Source: Pseudomonas mediterranea CFBP 5447 (GTDB lineage Bacteria > Pseudomonadota > Gammaproteobacteria > Pseudomonadales > Pseudomonadaceae). From it: 64,000 nucleotides of DNA. The stretch is from assembly GCF_000774145.1 (NCBI RefSeq), contig NZ_KN322986.1:668949-732948 (forward strand). The letters run 5' to 3'. This document shows positions 47,310 through 64,000 of the stretch, in pieces. The notes under the pieces were generated by a model, which did not search any database, was not told where the DNA came from, and saw only the letters and a list, made by a program, of their open reading frames with translations. The position numbers were made by a program, and so were the translations under genes. How positions within the stretch are numbered: position 1 is the first letter of the stretch; each line of letters opens with the position of its first letter.

Positions 47310-47412
47310 TGATAAGCCCTCAAACGGTCTTCAGGTTAGCCCGGGACAGCAAAAGCGTGCCCGACCTTACTCTTATCGACTCAATAAAAATGAAAAACTG
47401 CAAAACGGCCGA

Positions 47413-47784
47413 TTACTTCGGACGCTTGGTACCGTACTTCGAACGACCCTGGTTACGGCCTTTAACGCCGGAGGTATCCAAGGAGCCGCGAACGGTGTGG
47501 TAACGAACACCTGGCAAGTCTTTTACACGACCGCCGCGGATCAGTACCACGCTGTGCTCTTGCAGGTTGTGGCCTTCACCGCCGATGTACGAGGAAACCT
47601 CGAAACCGTTGGTCAGACGCACACGGCATACTTTACGCAGTGCCGAGTTAGGTTTTTTCGGCGTGGTGGTATACACACGGGTGCATACGCCACGACGTTG
47701 CGGGCAGTTCTGCAGCGCAGGCACGTCGGATTTCTCGACGATACGCTTACGCGGCTGACGTACCAGCTGGTTGATAGTTGCCAT
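47413..47784 (-). CDS. rpsL: Small-subunit ribosomal protein S12
   Basis: 123 aa. [40 protein letters not shown] and [20 protein letters not shown]. Both lysines where streptomycin-resistance changes occur (Lys43 and Lys88 in E. coli) are wild type. Decoding-centre protein; first gene of the str operon, with a promoter about 90 nt upstream. Confidence 0.98.
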
Positions 47785-47875
47785 CTACTAGCTCCACTGT
47801 TGTCTTGCGACGCTATTGTCTTACAAGAAAAGCAAAATGGCAGGAACGAATTCCCGCCAAATTTAGGGGATCAAG

Positions 47876-47904
47876 AGTCTAAAGAGGATCTTGCCCCCAG
47901 TCAA
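47876..47904 (-). promoter_or_regulatory. Sigma-70 promoter of the str operon (rpsL)
   Basis: On the minus strand TTGACT (47899-47904), 17-nt spacer, TAGACT (47876-47881). It lies in the 216-nt rpoC-rpsL gap, which otherwise holds an inverted repeat (47932-47956) and no gene. Confidence 0.82.
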
Positions 47905-47931
47905 GGCAAGGCCCCGACCTCCCCGCTCGCC

Positions 47932-47956
47932 GGATCTCGACAATTTGTCTCGATCC
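47932..47956. repeat. Imperfect palindrome in the rpoC-rpsL gap
   Basis: GGATCTCGACAATTTGTCTC then GATCC: 20 of 25 positions are symmetric around the central T (47944). It begins 28 nt upstream of the rpsL -35. It has no T run, so it is a poor terminator; an operator or processing site is equally possible. Confidence 0.55.
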
Positions 47957-48000
47957 AGCGAATGAGGCGACCAGGGCCAGGCGCTTAATTACCGCAGAAC

Positions 48001-52200
<4,200 letters not shown>

Positions 52201-52264
52201 GGCCTTTCCTCCTGGCGGAGCAGAGAGCGGGCAAGACAGCCCCGCTCTCGATTCGCGTCACGTG

Positions 52265-56338
<4,074 letters not shown>

Positions 56339-56403
56339 CAGCGTTCCCCAGCTTGGTCACCTGCTTGTTTGGCTCCCCCCGACGGGAGCAGCCAGAAAAT
56401 CGT

Positions 56404-56438
56404 GCAAACCCCATGGTTTGCGCCACCGCCTCGGGTGG
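56404..56438 (-). other. Two hairpins in the rpoB leader
   Basis: Stem GCAAACC / GGTTTGC (56404-56421) and stem CCACC / GGTGG (56423-56438) lie close together between the attenuator-like hairpin and the rpoB start. They could contribute to processing or pausing. The rest of the 219-nt rplL-rpoB gap shows no gene. Confidence 0.5.
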
Positions 56439-56483
56439 TTACAGCTCGTTACCGGCACCGACCCAATCGGCTGCCAATAACGG

Positions 56484-56512
56484 AAAAAGGCCGGTGGCAA
56501 GAGCCACCAGCC
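56484..56512 (-). terminator. rplL-rpoB attenuator-like terminator
   Basis: On the minus strand GGCTGGTGGC, loop TCTT, GCCACCGGCC, then TTTTT: a 10-bp stem with one G-T pair. E. coli has a partial terminator at the same place, lowering rpoBC relative to L7/L12. Confidence 0.85.
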
Positions 56513-56557
56513 ATCAGCCTTTCGCTTGACGCTCGGGCTGGAGACGCAAGGTCGAAG

Positions 56558-56923
56558 TTACTTAACTTCGACGGTAGCGCCTGCTTCTTCCAGCTTCTTC
56601 TTCGCGTCTTCAGCAGCTTCTTTGGAAACGCCTTCAGCGATAACCTGAGGAGCGGTATCAACCTTCTCCTTGGCTTCTTTCAGACCCAGACCGGTCAGTT
56701 CGCGAACAGCCTTGATCACGTTGACTTTCTTGTCGCCAGCGGCGGCCAGAACAACGTTGAACTCGGTTTGCTCTTCAACGACAGCAGCTGGACCAGCAGC
56801 AGCAACGGTAGCAGCAGCGGCGGTAACGCCGAACTTCTCTTCCATTGCCTTGATCAGCTCAACGATTTCCATTACGGATTTTTCGCCGATTGCTTCGATG
56901 ATTTGTTCGTTAGTCAGAGACAT
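56558..56923 (-). CDS. rplL: Large-subunit ribosomal protein L7/L12
   Basis: 121 aa. The N-terminal dimerisation helices (LTNEQIIEAIGEKSVMEIVE), an Ala-rich hinge (about 35-50), and the C-terminal factor-binding domain (NVIKAVRELTGLGLKEAKEK). Present in multiple copies on the stalk. The attenuator-like hairpin after it lets it be made in excess of rpoB. Confidence 0.98.
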   Translation of the reverse strand: MSLTNEQIIEAIGEKSVMEIVELIKAMEEKFGVTAAAATVAAAGPAAVVEEQTEFNVVLAAAGDKKVNVIKAVRELTGLGLKEAKEKVDTAPQVIAEGVSKEAAEDAKKKLEEAGATVEVK

Positions 56924-57002
56924 GACTCAATTCCTGAATTGGGGGATAGCCGGCACGGCCATCGAAATAAACAAAAATACGCGAGAGAGGAAACACTCAG
57001 CC

Positions 57003-57503
57003 TCAGGCTGCAGCGGCTTCTTTCTGATCGCGAATTGCCGCCAGAGTACGAGCCAACTTGCTGGTAGCGCCTTGAATCACGCTCATCAGCTGAGAAATTG
57101 CTTCGTCACGGGTCGGCAGAGTTGCCAGTACGTCGATTTGGTTAGCTGCGAGGAACTTGCCCTCGAACGCAGCTGCCTTGATCTCGAACTTGTCCTGACC
57201 CTTTGCGAACTCTTTGAAGATACGGGCAGCAGCGCCCGGATGTTCTTTCGAGAATGCAATCAGGGTCGGGCCGACGAACGCGTCGTTGAGCACGTCATAT
57301 TGAGTGCCTTCAACAGCGCGCTTCAGCAGGGTGTTACGTACGACACGTACATAAACACCAGCTTCGCGGGCCTCTTTACGGAGTCCGGTCATAGCGCCTA
57401 CTGTTACGCCACGGGCATCAGCCACGACAGCGGACAGAGCGACTTTGGCAGCCTCGTTGACTTCAGCGACGATGGCCTTCTTGTCTTCGAGTTTAATTGC
57501 CAC
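57003..57503 (-). CDS. rplJ: Large-subunit ribosomal protein L10
   Basis: 166 aa from a GTG start (57503) with AGGAG 8 nt before. AIKLEDKKAIVAEVNEAAKV, VVRNTLLKRAVEGTQYDVL, and a C-terminal helix that carries the L7/L12 dimers. L10-L12 represses its own mRNA by binding the leader seen just upstream (57579-57660). Confidence 0.97.
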   Translation of the reverse strand: MAIKLEDKKAIVAEVNEAAKVALSAVVADARGVTVGAMTGLRKEAREAGVYVRVVRNTLLKRAVEGTQYDVLNDAFVGPTLIAFSKEHPGAAARIFKEFAKGQDKFEIKAAAFEGKFLAANQIDVLATLPTRDEAISQLMSVIQGATSKLARTLAAIRDQKEAAAA

Positions 57504-57578
57504 GGGTTTAACTCCTGCTTGTTACCGTTTCATTCGATCGAAACCGAATGTCGTTTTGGTGTCTGATTCGGTAAGGAA

Positions 57579-57660
57579 CCGGGAGCACCATCTGCGTAGG
57601 CTTGTGGTTTAAGACTTGCGTCGCCTACGGTCTTGGATAGCCCCCGCCAGGCAGGGACCC
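57579..57660 (-). promoter_or_regulatory. L10-type ribosomal leader of rplJL
   Basis: The minus strand contains CCGTAGGCGACG, CTTAAACCACAAGCCTACG and CAGATGGTGCTCCCGG. The paired CGTAGGC / GCCTACG stem with a following GCAGATGGTG is what I expect of L10 leaders. It fits the 198-nt gap between rplA and rplJ. Confidence 0.75.
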
Positions 57661-57670
57661 CAATTTTTCA

Positions 57671-57694
57671 ATTGGCGCAATTGCTTGCGCCAAT
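57671..57694 (-). other. Perfect 10-bp hairpin after rplA
   Basis: ATTGGCGCAA / TTGCGCCAAT with a four-base loop, 8 nt beyond the rplA stop on the minus strand. No T run follows, so a processing site or a weak terminator before the L10 leader is likelier than a full stop. Confidence 0.6.
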
Positions 57695-57701
57695 CTGTGT
57701 C

Positions 57702-58397
57702 TTACGCGTCGAGCGAACTCTGGTCGATGACCAGACCTGGGCCCATGGTGGTGCTCAGGGTAACGCGCTTGACGTAGATACCTTTCGAGGAAGCAGGCTT
57801 GATACGCTTCAGGTCAGCGATCAGGGCTTCAACGTTTTCCTTCAGCTTGACGGCATCGAAACCGATCTTGCCAACGGAAGTGTGGATGATGCCGTTCTTG
57901 TCGGTGCGATAACGAACCTGACCAGCCTTCGCGTTCTTGACTGCGGTAGCTACGTCTGGGGTTACGGTGCCGACTTTCGGGTTAGGCATCAGACCACGTG
58001 GACCGAGGATCTGACCCAGTTGACCTACAACGCGCATGGCATCAGGGGATGCGATCACTACGTCATAGTTCAGGTCGCCGCCTTTCATTTCAGCAGCCAG
58101 ATCGTCCATGCCTACGCGATCAGCGCCAGCAGCCAGAGCAGCTTCAGCTGCTGGGCCCTGGGTGAAAACAGCAACACGGACAGTCTTGCCAGTGCCGTGT
58201 GGCAGCACGGTAGCGCTACGAACGACCTGGTCGGATTTACGTGGGTCTACACCCAGGTTTACAGCAACGTCGAACGACTCGCTGAACTTGACAGTCGACA
58301 GCTCGGCCAGCAGGGCGGCGGCGTCTACAAAGTTGTAGGCCTTGCCTGCTTCGATTTTGCCGGCGATAGCCTTTTGACGCTTGGTCAGCTTAGCCAT
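57702..58397 (-). CDS. rplA: Large-subunit ribosomal protein L1
   Basis: 231 aa. MAKLTKRQKAIAGKIEAGKA, GVDPRKSDQVVRSATVLPHG and ILGPRGLMPNPKVGTVTPDV. Forms the mobile L1 stalk and in E. coli represses the rplKA mRNA. Its ATG shares one base with the rplK stop (TAATG). Confidence 0.98.
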   Translation of the reverse strand: MAKLTKRQKAIAGKIEAGKAYNFVDAAALLAELSTVKFSESFDVAVNLGVDPRKSDQVVRSATVLPHGTGKTVRVAVFTQGPAAEAALAAGADRVGMDDLAAEMKGGDLNYDVVIASPDAMRVVGQLGQILGPRGLMPNPKVGTVTPDVATAVKNAKAGQVRYRTDKNGIIHTSVGKIGFDAVKLKENVEALIADLKRIKPASSKGIYVKRVTLSTTMGPGLVIDQSSLDA

Positions 58398-58828
58398 TAC
58401 ACACCCTCCACGTTAAGGCCCATGCTACGAGCAGAACCGGCGATAGTACGCACGGCTGCATCCATATCAGCTGCAGTCAGATCCGCGTTTTTGGTTTTCG
58501 CGATTTCTTCCAGCTGAGCACGGGTAACGGTGCCAACCTTAACGGTGTTTGGACGAGCGGAACCGCTGGTCAAACCTGCAGCCTTCTTCAGCAGAACCGA
58601 AGCAGGGGTGCTCTTTGTTTCGAAAGTGAAGCTACGGTCGCTGTAGACAGTGATGATCACTGGAGTCGGCAGACCTGGTTCAAGACCCTGGGTACGGGCG
58701 TTGAAAGCCTTGCAGAATTCCATGATGTTCACGCCGTGCTGACCCAGAGCAGGACCAACGGGTGGGCTTGGGTTAGCCTGAGCGGCCTTCACTTGCAGCT
58801 TGATGTAAGCGGTAATCTTCTTGGCCAT
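58397..58828 (-). CDS. rplK: Large-subunit ribosomal protein L11
   Basis: 143 aa. MAKKITAYIKLQVKAAQANP and SPPVGPALGQHGVNIMEFCK, with the C-terminal rRNA-binding domain ending ARSMGLNVEGV. Stalk base; needed for RelA sensing of stalled ribosomes. Start at 58828 with GGAG upstream; four extra upstream codons are not conserved. Confidence 0.98.
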   Translation of the reverse strand: MAKKITAYIKLQVKAAQANPSPPVGPALGQHGVNIMEFCKAFNARTQGLEPGLPTPVIITVYSDRSFTFETKSTPASVLLKKAAGLTSGSARPNTVKVGTVTRAQLEEIAKTKNADLTAADMDAAVRTIAGSARSMGLNVEGV

Positions 58829-58902
58829 GAGGCACTCCAATTACGGGTTCGAACGCCTCGAAAGGCTCCCCGGTTACTTGCGCGTTTATCCCAGTGACGA
58901 CA

Positions 58903-58930
58903 AAACCCCACAGCCTTGGGCTGCGGGGTT
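58903..58930 (-). terminator. nusG terminator
   Basis: Minus-strand hairpin AACCCCGCAGCC / GGCTGTGGGGTT (one G-T pair), loop CAA, then TTTTG. It lies 15 nt after the nusG stop. Confidence 0.88.
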
Positions 58931-58945
58931 GGGATGCCTGTTCGA

Positions 58946-59479
58946 TCAGACCTTTTCGACCTGACTGAACTCGAGCTCTACCGGAGTAGAGCGACCGAAA
59001 ATGAGCACTGCGACCTGAATCCGGCTCTTCTCGTAGTTAACTTCTTCAACCGTGCCGTTGAAATCAGCGAATGGACCATCGGTGACTCGTACCACCTCAC
59101 CTGGCTCAAACAGTGTCTTCGGCTTCGGCTTGTCGCTACCATCAGCGACGCGACGCAGAATCGCTTCTGCTTCTTTGTCCGTGATTGGTGCCGGCTTGTC
59201 GGCAGTACCGCCGATGAAGCCCATCACCCGAGGGGTATCCTTGACCAAGTGCCAAGTCCCTTCGTTCATATCCATCTGTACCAGCACATAGCCTGGGAAG
59301 AACTTGCGTTCACTTTTGCGCTTCTGGCCATTACGCATCTCAACCACTTCTTCAGTGGGAACCAGAATCTCGCCAAAGCCATCTTCCATGCCAGCCAGCT
59401 TCACACGCTCTATCAGCGAGCGCATAACATGCTTCTCGTAACCCGAGTAAGCATGCACAACGTACCAACGCTTAGCCAC
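58946..59479 (-). CDS. nusG: Transcription elongation/antitermination factor NusG
   Basis: 177 aa. The NGN domain (MAKRWYVVHAYSGYEKHVMR, RKFFPGYVLVQMDM) binds RNA polymerase; the C-terminal KOW domain (VRVTDGPFADFNGTVEEVNY) contacts Rho or S10. 9 nt after secE. It couples the transcription of this cluster with translation. Confidence 0.98.
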   Translation of the reverse strand: MAKRWYVVHAYSGYEKHVMRSLIERVKLAGMEDGFGEILVPTEEVVEMRNGQKRKSERKFFPGYVLVQMDMNEGTWHLVKDTPRVMGFIGGTADKPAPITDKEAEAILRRVADGSDKPKPKTLFEPGEVVRVTDGPFADFNGTVEEVNYEKSRIQVAVLIFGRSTPVELEFSQVEKV

Positions 59480-59488
59480 GGGACACCC

Positions 59489-59857
59489 TTAGCCAACAAT
59501 CAAGGAAACAAGCCAACCGAGCAGGGAATCAAGCCCCCACAACAGCAACGCCATAACCAGAACGACAGCCACAACGATCAACGTGGTCTGCGTGGTTTCC
59601 TGGCGAGTCGGCCATACGACTTTACGAATCTCGGTGCGGGCTTCCTTGGCGAGTACAAAGAACGACTTGCCCTTGGCTGTCTGCAGACCTACAAAGGCAG
59701 CAACAGCAGCGATAGCAAGCAATGCGAGTACGCGGTACAGGATCGGCGAAGCAGAAAAATACTGATTGCCAACAACGCCAACAGCCACCAAAGCGACTAC
59801 CACTAGCCACTTGAGCAGATCGAAGCGAGAGCCTTGAGCTTCAGCTTTAGGAGTCAT
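59489..59857 (-). CDS. secE: Preprotein translocase SecE
   Basis: 122 aa with three hydrophobic segments (about 14-33, 40-60 and 90-118). The conserved cytoplasmic linker KEARTEIRKVVWPTRQETTQ before the last segment clamps SecY. A three-TM form as in E. coli. Start at 59857 with a GGAG-like site; 9 nt before nusG. Confidence 0.97.
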   Translation of the reverse strand: MTPKAEAQGSRFDLLKWLVVVALVAVGVVGNQYFSASPILYRVLALLAIAAVAAFVGLQTAKGKSFFVLAKEARTEIRKVVWPTRQETTQTTLIVVAVVLVMALLLWGLDSLLGWLVSLIVG

Positions 59858-59902
59858 CTATGAAGATCCTGTGAAAAGAAAGCCAGACACACTGAGTGAA
59901 TC

Positions 59903-59978
59903 TGGCAGGTCAGGAGGGAATCGAACCCCCAACCTACGGTTTTGGAGACCGTCGCTCTGCCAATTGAGCTACTGACCT
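59903..59978 (-). tRNA. tRNA-Trp (anticodon CCA)
   Basis: 76 nt with encoded CCA. The 5' AGGTCAG pairs with CTGACCT; the anticodon stem is ACGGT/ACCGT around loop CTCCAAA. T-arm GGGGGTTCGATTCCCTC is intact. It lies between tufB and secE. Confidence 0.96.
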
Positions 59979-60031
59979 AAAACAAAATCAGGCCGACCAT
60001 TATGCCGGCCCGAAAAAGACATTACAACTGT

Positions 60032-61225
<1,194 letters not shown>

Positions 61226-61270
61226 CGAAATCACCCCTAGGAGAAGAATTTAGCAAGTCACACAAGCCAT

Positions 61271-61304
61271 TAAAACAAAGGCAGATATTTTCATATCTGC
61301 CTTG
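61271..61304 (-). terminator. Hairpin between thrT and tufB
   Basis: AAGGCAGATAT / ATATCTGCCTT, 11 bp with loop GAAA on the minus strand, followed by TGTTTT. It resembles an intrinsic terminator. As it lies between the tRNAs and tufB it could attenuate tufB or mark a processing site. Confidence 0.75.
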
Positions 61305-61309
61305 TTATA

Positions 61310-61385
61310 TGGAGCTCTTGAGCGGATTTGAACCGCTGACCTCACCCTTACCAAGGGTGTGCTCTACCAACTGAGCTACAAGAGC
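61310..61385 (-). tRNA. tRNA-Thr (anticodon GGT)
   Basis: 76 nt with encoded CCA. Acceptor GCTCTTG / CAAGAGC; anticodon stem ACCCT/AGGGT around loop TGGTAA-type with GGT. T-arm CGGTTCAAATCCG intact. Confidence 0.96.
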
Positions 61386-61411
61386 GAAACACTTTGCACA
61401 ACCTGCAAACT

Positions 61412-61485
<74 letters not shown>

Positions 61486-61510
61486 GGAGCCTGCAGCTCA
61501 CGCTAGAAAC

Positions 61511-61595
<85 letters not shown>

Positions 61596-61608
61596 TAAGC
61601 GAGCCGGC

Positions 61609-61636
61609 ATTCTATATCATGCCAGCCTTCTGTCAA
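61609..61636 (-). promoter_or_regulatory. Promoter of the tyrT-glyT-thrT-tufB operon
   Basis: On the minus strand TTGACA (61631-61636), 16-nt spacer, TAGAAT (61609-61614), then GCCGGC. The transcript would start only about 6 nt before the tRNA-Tyr 5' end. A GC discriminator is typical of stringently controlled promoters. Confidence 0.85.
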
Positions 61637-61737
61637 GCATTTTCTCATTAAAAACCTGAGGTTAGCTGCATTGACGACGCTTCGCATCGTTGACCGTTAA
61701 AGGTCTTCGCTGCGAAGCGGGCGCCATTCTATGCAAA

Positions 61738-62181
61738 CTACCCTGCGGGTGCAACCCCCTCACAAGGCATTATTTTATGTTTTAACTCATTGAATTCTTT
61801 AGAAAGGTTTTGAATGAAGGTTTCATTCACCTTCCCGGCACTTTCTGGCGAAACCTGCACCCAAAATCCAGTCTCAAGCGAACCGGCAGCGGTGGCACGA
61901 GATACAACCCCCAACGCTGCCAGCTTCTGCTCCAGCTGCCTGTTTATTTCCGAACGAGCGAAGCCACCCAGATGAATACAGGTCTTTTGTGCCTCACCGG
62001 GCTTCCCTGAATCCCGCCTGACAAGCGCGTCCGCGGTCTCGCTCAGGAGATGAATGTCCTGTTGCGAGCCGCGGTACAAACTCAGAGGGGTGACGTCCTT
62101 GGCACGAAGCGGAGCTTCCTGTTGATGCCAGACGTAATAAAAAGCGTTCAAAACCAGCAACAACAGGAACAGCCACCGCAT
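61738..62181 (-). CDS. Small single-TM protein with SPOR-like domain
   Basis: 147 aa. MRWLFLLLLVLNAFYYVW forms one membrane anchor, then a linker, then KTCIHLGGFARSEINRQLEQ and GFWVQVSPESAGKVNETFIQ. The alpha/beta repeats are SPOR-like (peptidoglycan-binding family), but the domain call is by pattern only. It sits 7 nt after coaX, so the three genes birA-coaX-this are one unit. In PAO1 the equivalent is hypothetical. Confidence 0.65.
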   Translation of the reverse strand: MRWLFLLLLVLNAFYYVWHQQEAPLRAKDVTPLSLYRGSQQDIHLLSETADALVRRDSGKPGEAQKTCIHLGGFARSEINRQLEQKLAALGVVSRATAAGSLETGFWVQVSPESAGKVNETFIQNLSKEFNELKHKIMPCEGVAPAG

Positions 62182-62188
62182 AGAAACC

Positions 62189-62938
62189 TCAAGACAAAGG
62201 ACAGGCCATCGCCAAACCGACAAAAACCAGGTCAGGTACCACCCTGGCGCCAGGGACAACACCGGAAACCAGATTAGCGTCCCCTCCCGTTAGAAACACA
62301 ACGAAATCCTCACCCCAATACTGCCGTGCCATCTCAAGCTGAGTCAGGACAAACCCTCTGAGCATCAGCATGCAGCCGCGCTCCACGGCCTCGACAGTCG
62401 CCCGCCCAGGAGCAAGACTCTCATGGGCCCGCTCGGCCGCCATGTCGTCATAGCGAATCCGTCGGGTATGGGTGCGCAACTGGTTACGCATCAAGGGCAT
62501 GCCCGGGCAAATGAAGCCTCCGAGGTGCCCACCGTCTACGGCCACGAAATCGGCTGTAACAGCAGTGCCAAAATCGAGCACCAGGCAAGCACCCGAGGCC
62601 AGATGAAACCCTCCAAGCAAAGCCAGCCATCGATCCAAGCCCAGGCGCTCGTAATCCTCGTAGCCGTTTCGCACGCCAGCCATTTCACGGGTCGGCACAG
62701 CCCTCGCCACGGACACTCCGAACGCATCCACCAGCGCAGTCACCAGCGATTCGGTTTCTTCCTGGGTGCGCACGCTGACAAGACGGCATTTTTTGAGCTG
62801 AAATTTTCCAGCGTCGTTCAAACAAGCCAACAGATCGCTATCGGAACTGACCACGCCTCCATCGACAGGCGTAATAGCGTCGATGCGAAGTACACGCCAT
62901 TTGATAAAGCTGTTGCCACAATCGAGCTCAAGAATCAT
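62189..62938 (-). CDS. coaX: Type III pantothenate kinase
   Basis: 249 aa. N-terminal phosphate motif LELDCGNSFIKWR and LVLDFGTAVTADFVAVDGGH, then GGFICPGMPLMRNQLRTHTR. It phosphorylates pantothenate in coenzyme A synthesis and, unlike type I/II, is not feedback inhibited by CoA. ATG at 62938 overlaps the birA stop by 11 nt; a GTG one codon earlier is possible. Confidence 0.95.
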   Translation of the reverse strand: MILELDCGNSFIKWRVLRIDAITPVDGGVVSSDSDLLACLNDAGKFQLKKCRLVSVRTQEETESLVTALVDAFGVSVARAVPTREMAGVRNGYEDYERLGLDRWLALLGGFHLASGACLVLDFGTAVTADFVAVDGGHLGGFICPGMPLMRNQLRTHTRRIRYDDMAAERAHESLAPGRATVEAVERGCMLMLRGFVLTQLEMARQYWGEDFVVFLTGGDANLVSGVVPGARVVPDLVFVGLAMACPLS

Positions 62939-63884
62939 CACGCAACCTCAAACTGAGCTCACCACCGCTAAAATTCCTTTCCACGCCATCCACCTTCAAA
63001 CGCAGCGCTCCCTGGTAATCGATACCCAGCACAACGCCATCAATTTGATTGACACCTGCAATCAATGACACGGCCCGACCCTGCCACAAATGATGCCGCT
63101 CCCATTCTGGCTGTATTGCAGTAAATCCCGAGGCCTGGTGGAGCTTCAGGAATCGCCGGAGATTTGCCCCCAATCGCGCCACCAGCTCATTCCGATCAAA
63201 ACTTCTACCAGCCACGAGACTCATGGATGTCCATTGTTGGTCAACCTCATCGCTGGACTGCATATTTACATTGACCCCAACCCCCAGGACAACGTGACAG
63301 ACATCAGCCGGATCCCCTACCAACTCAAGCAATATCCCTGCAATCTTTCTATCACCGACCAGTACATCGTTAGGCCATTTCAAACCTGCCTGCTGAATCC
63401 CCATATCATGCAGAGTGTGCAAGACAGCCAACCCTACGACGAGACTCAGCCCTTCTATTTGTCGCATACCGCCATCAATCCGCAGTACGAGACTGTAATA
63501 GAGATTTTCCGCAAAAGGGCTGACCCACTTTCGACCGCGACGACCGCGACCAGCCGTCTGCCGCTCAGCCAAAATCAGGAACGGCGCCGTCACCCCGCGC
63601 TCTATGAAGCGCAACGCTTCAGCATTGGTGGAGTCGATGGAGTCGAATATATGAACAGGCCATTCGCAAGGTTCTTTTGCATCAATCTCGACCGCATCTA
63701 AAAGCAATAGCGGCCTGGCCAATTGATACCCCCGACCTCTGACTTTATGGACGGATAGGCCCAGCTCTGCCTCCAAGTGCTGCAATTGCTTCCATACAGC
63801 ACTACGACTGACACCCAGCGCGGCGCCTAGCGCCTGCCCTGAATGAAAGCGACCATCCCTCAGAAGTTTTAGCAACGTGAGCAT
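62928..63884 (-). CDS. birA: Bifunctional biotin protein ligase / biotin operon repressor
   Basis: 318 aa. An N-terminal winged helix-turn-helix (about 1-60, MLTLLKLLRDGRFHSGQALG, LGVSRSAVWKQLQHLEAELG), the ligase core with GRGRRGRKW biotin-AMP loop and the central GLKWPNDVLVGDRKIAGIL, and a C-terminal SH3-like domain. It biotinylates acetyl-CoA carboxylase and can repress biotin genes. Confidence 0.96.
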   Translation of the reverse strand: MLTLLKLLRDGRFHSGQALGAALGVSRSAVWKQLQHLEAELGLSVHKVRGRGYQLARPLLLLDAVEIDAKEPCEWPVHIFDSIDSTNAEALRFIERGVTAPFLILAERQTAGRGRRGRKWVSPFAENLYYSLVLRIDGGMRQIEGLSLVVGLAVLHTLHDMGIQQAGLKWPNDVLVGDRKIAGILLELVGDPADVCHVVLGVGVNVNMQSSDEVDQQWTSMSLVAGRSFDRNELVARLGANLRRFLKLHQASGFTAIQPEWERHHLWQGRAVSLIAGVNQIDGVVLGIDYQGALRLKVDGVERNFSGGELSLRLRDDS

Positions 63885-64000
63885 GCGAACTGCGCCCTGA
63901 CAATGAGGCCCGCATCATAGCCATGCGCAAGACACTTGCATAGAAACACAAAGGAACCTTTCCCGCGGGCAAAACAAAACCCCTACCTGCATCAGCAGAT
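63885..64000. other. Region upstream of birA, window end
   Basis: 116 nt with no gene. In P. aeruginosa an rRNA operon follows birA. The last 30 bases (AAAACAAAACCCCTACCTGC onward) could be part of a terminator, but the partner arm lies outside the window. Confidence 0.4.

Noticed and set aside
61637..61737. GCTTCGC / GCGAAGC hairpins between the SPOR-like gene and tyrT as an RNA gene
   Set aside because: The stems are short with several alternatives. They could form a terminator, but no T run follows, and no known RNA family was recognised.

Overview
The window reads as chromosomal DNA from a fluorescent Pseudomonas (P. fluorescens complex). Protein sequences, gene order and the GTGGGAGCGAGCCTGCTCGCGA-type REP repeats between genes all fit. 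Gene order matches two blocks I know from P. aeruginosa PAO1: PA4063-PA4069 (zinc-linked operon, oprG, two sugar-nucleotide reductase-like genes) and PA4232-PA4280 (ssb, uvrA, bfrA, katA, then the ribosomal/RNA-polymerase cluster up to birA). The species call is inference from the sequence alone.

Left part (1-28 kb), accessory and housekeeping mix. It holds the tail of a YbbN/CnoX co-chaperone and a DUF2796 (ZrgA-like) / MacB-type ABC transporter / DUF3299 zinc-linked operon. Next come an OprG/OmpW porin with an ANR-type site at about -41.5, two overlapping short-chain reductase genes and a full-length Lhr helicase. An MscS channel follows, then a tightly coupled operon DUF72-YbhP-ClsB-YbhN for cardiolipin/envelope functions. 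After that are an overlapping DUF3182 / alpha-beta hydrolase pair, a GlxA-type regulator divergent from an isochorismatase-like hydrolase, ssb with a YajR-like MFS transporter, and uvrA (TTG start). Nine REP doublets lie between these genes.

Middle (27-30 kb): a bacterioferritin-like FtnA/BfrA that lacks the haem ligand Met52, and catalase KatA, linking iron storage with peroxide defence.

Right part (29.6-61.6 kb): one nearly unbroken minus-strand block for translation and transcription. In transcription order it is tyrT-glyT-thrT-tufB-trpT-secE-nusG, rplKAJL-rpoBC, rpsLG-fusA-tufA, the S10 operon, the spc operon with rpmJ, and the alpha operon rpsMKD-rpoA-rplQ. No REP is seen here. Instead there are strong sigma-70 promoters (tyrT, rpsL, rpsJ, rpsH, rpsM) and hairpins at the operon joints, an L10-type leader before rplJ and an attenuator-like hairpin before rpoB. 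Both rpmJ (38 aa) and rpmD (58 aa) are present. tufA and tufB encode identical proteins, and their few silent differences cluster at the 5' end.

Right edge (61.7-64 kb): birA-coaX-SPOR-like small protein, ending just upstream of birA. In PAO1 an rRNA operon follows birA, but nothing of one can be confirmed here.

I found no CRISPR array, prophage, IS element, toxin-antitoxin pair or other defence system. The most unusual signals are regulatory. They are the promoter embedded in a 12-bp hairpin inside the spc operon and the hairpin-plus-promoter relay repeated along the ribosomal cluster. The little-studied zinc operon with its candidate operator and the DUF3182-hydrolase pair also deserve attention.
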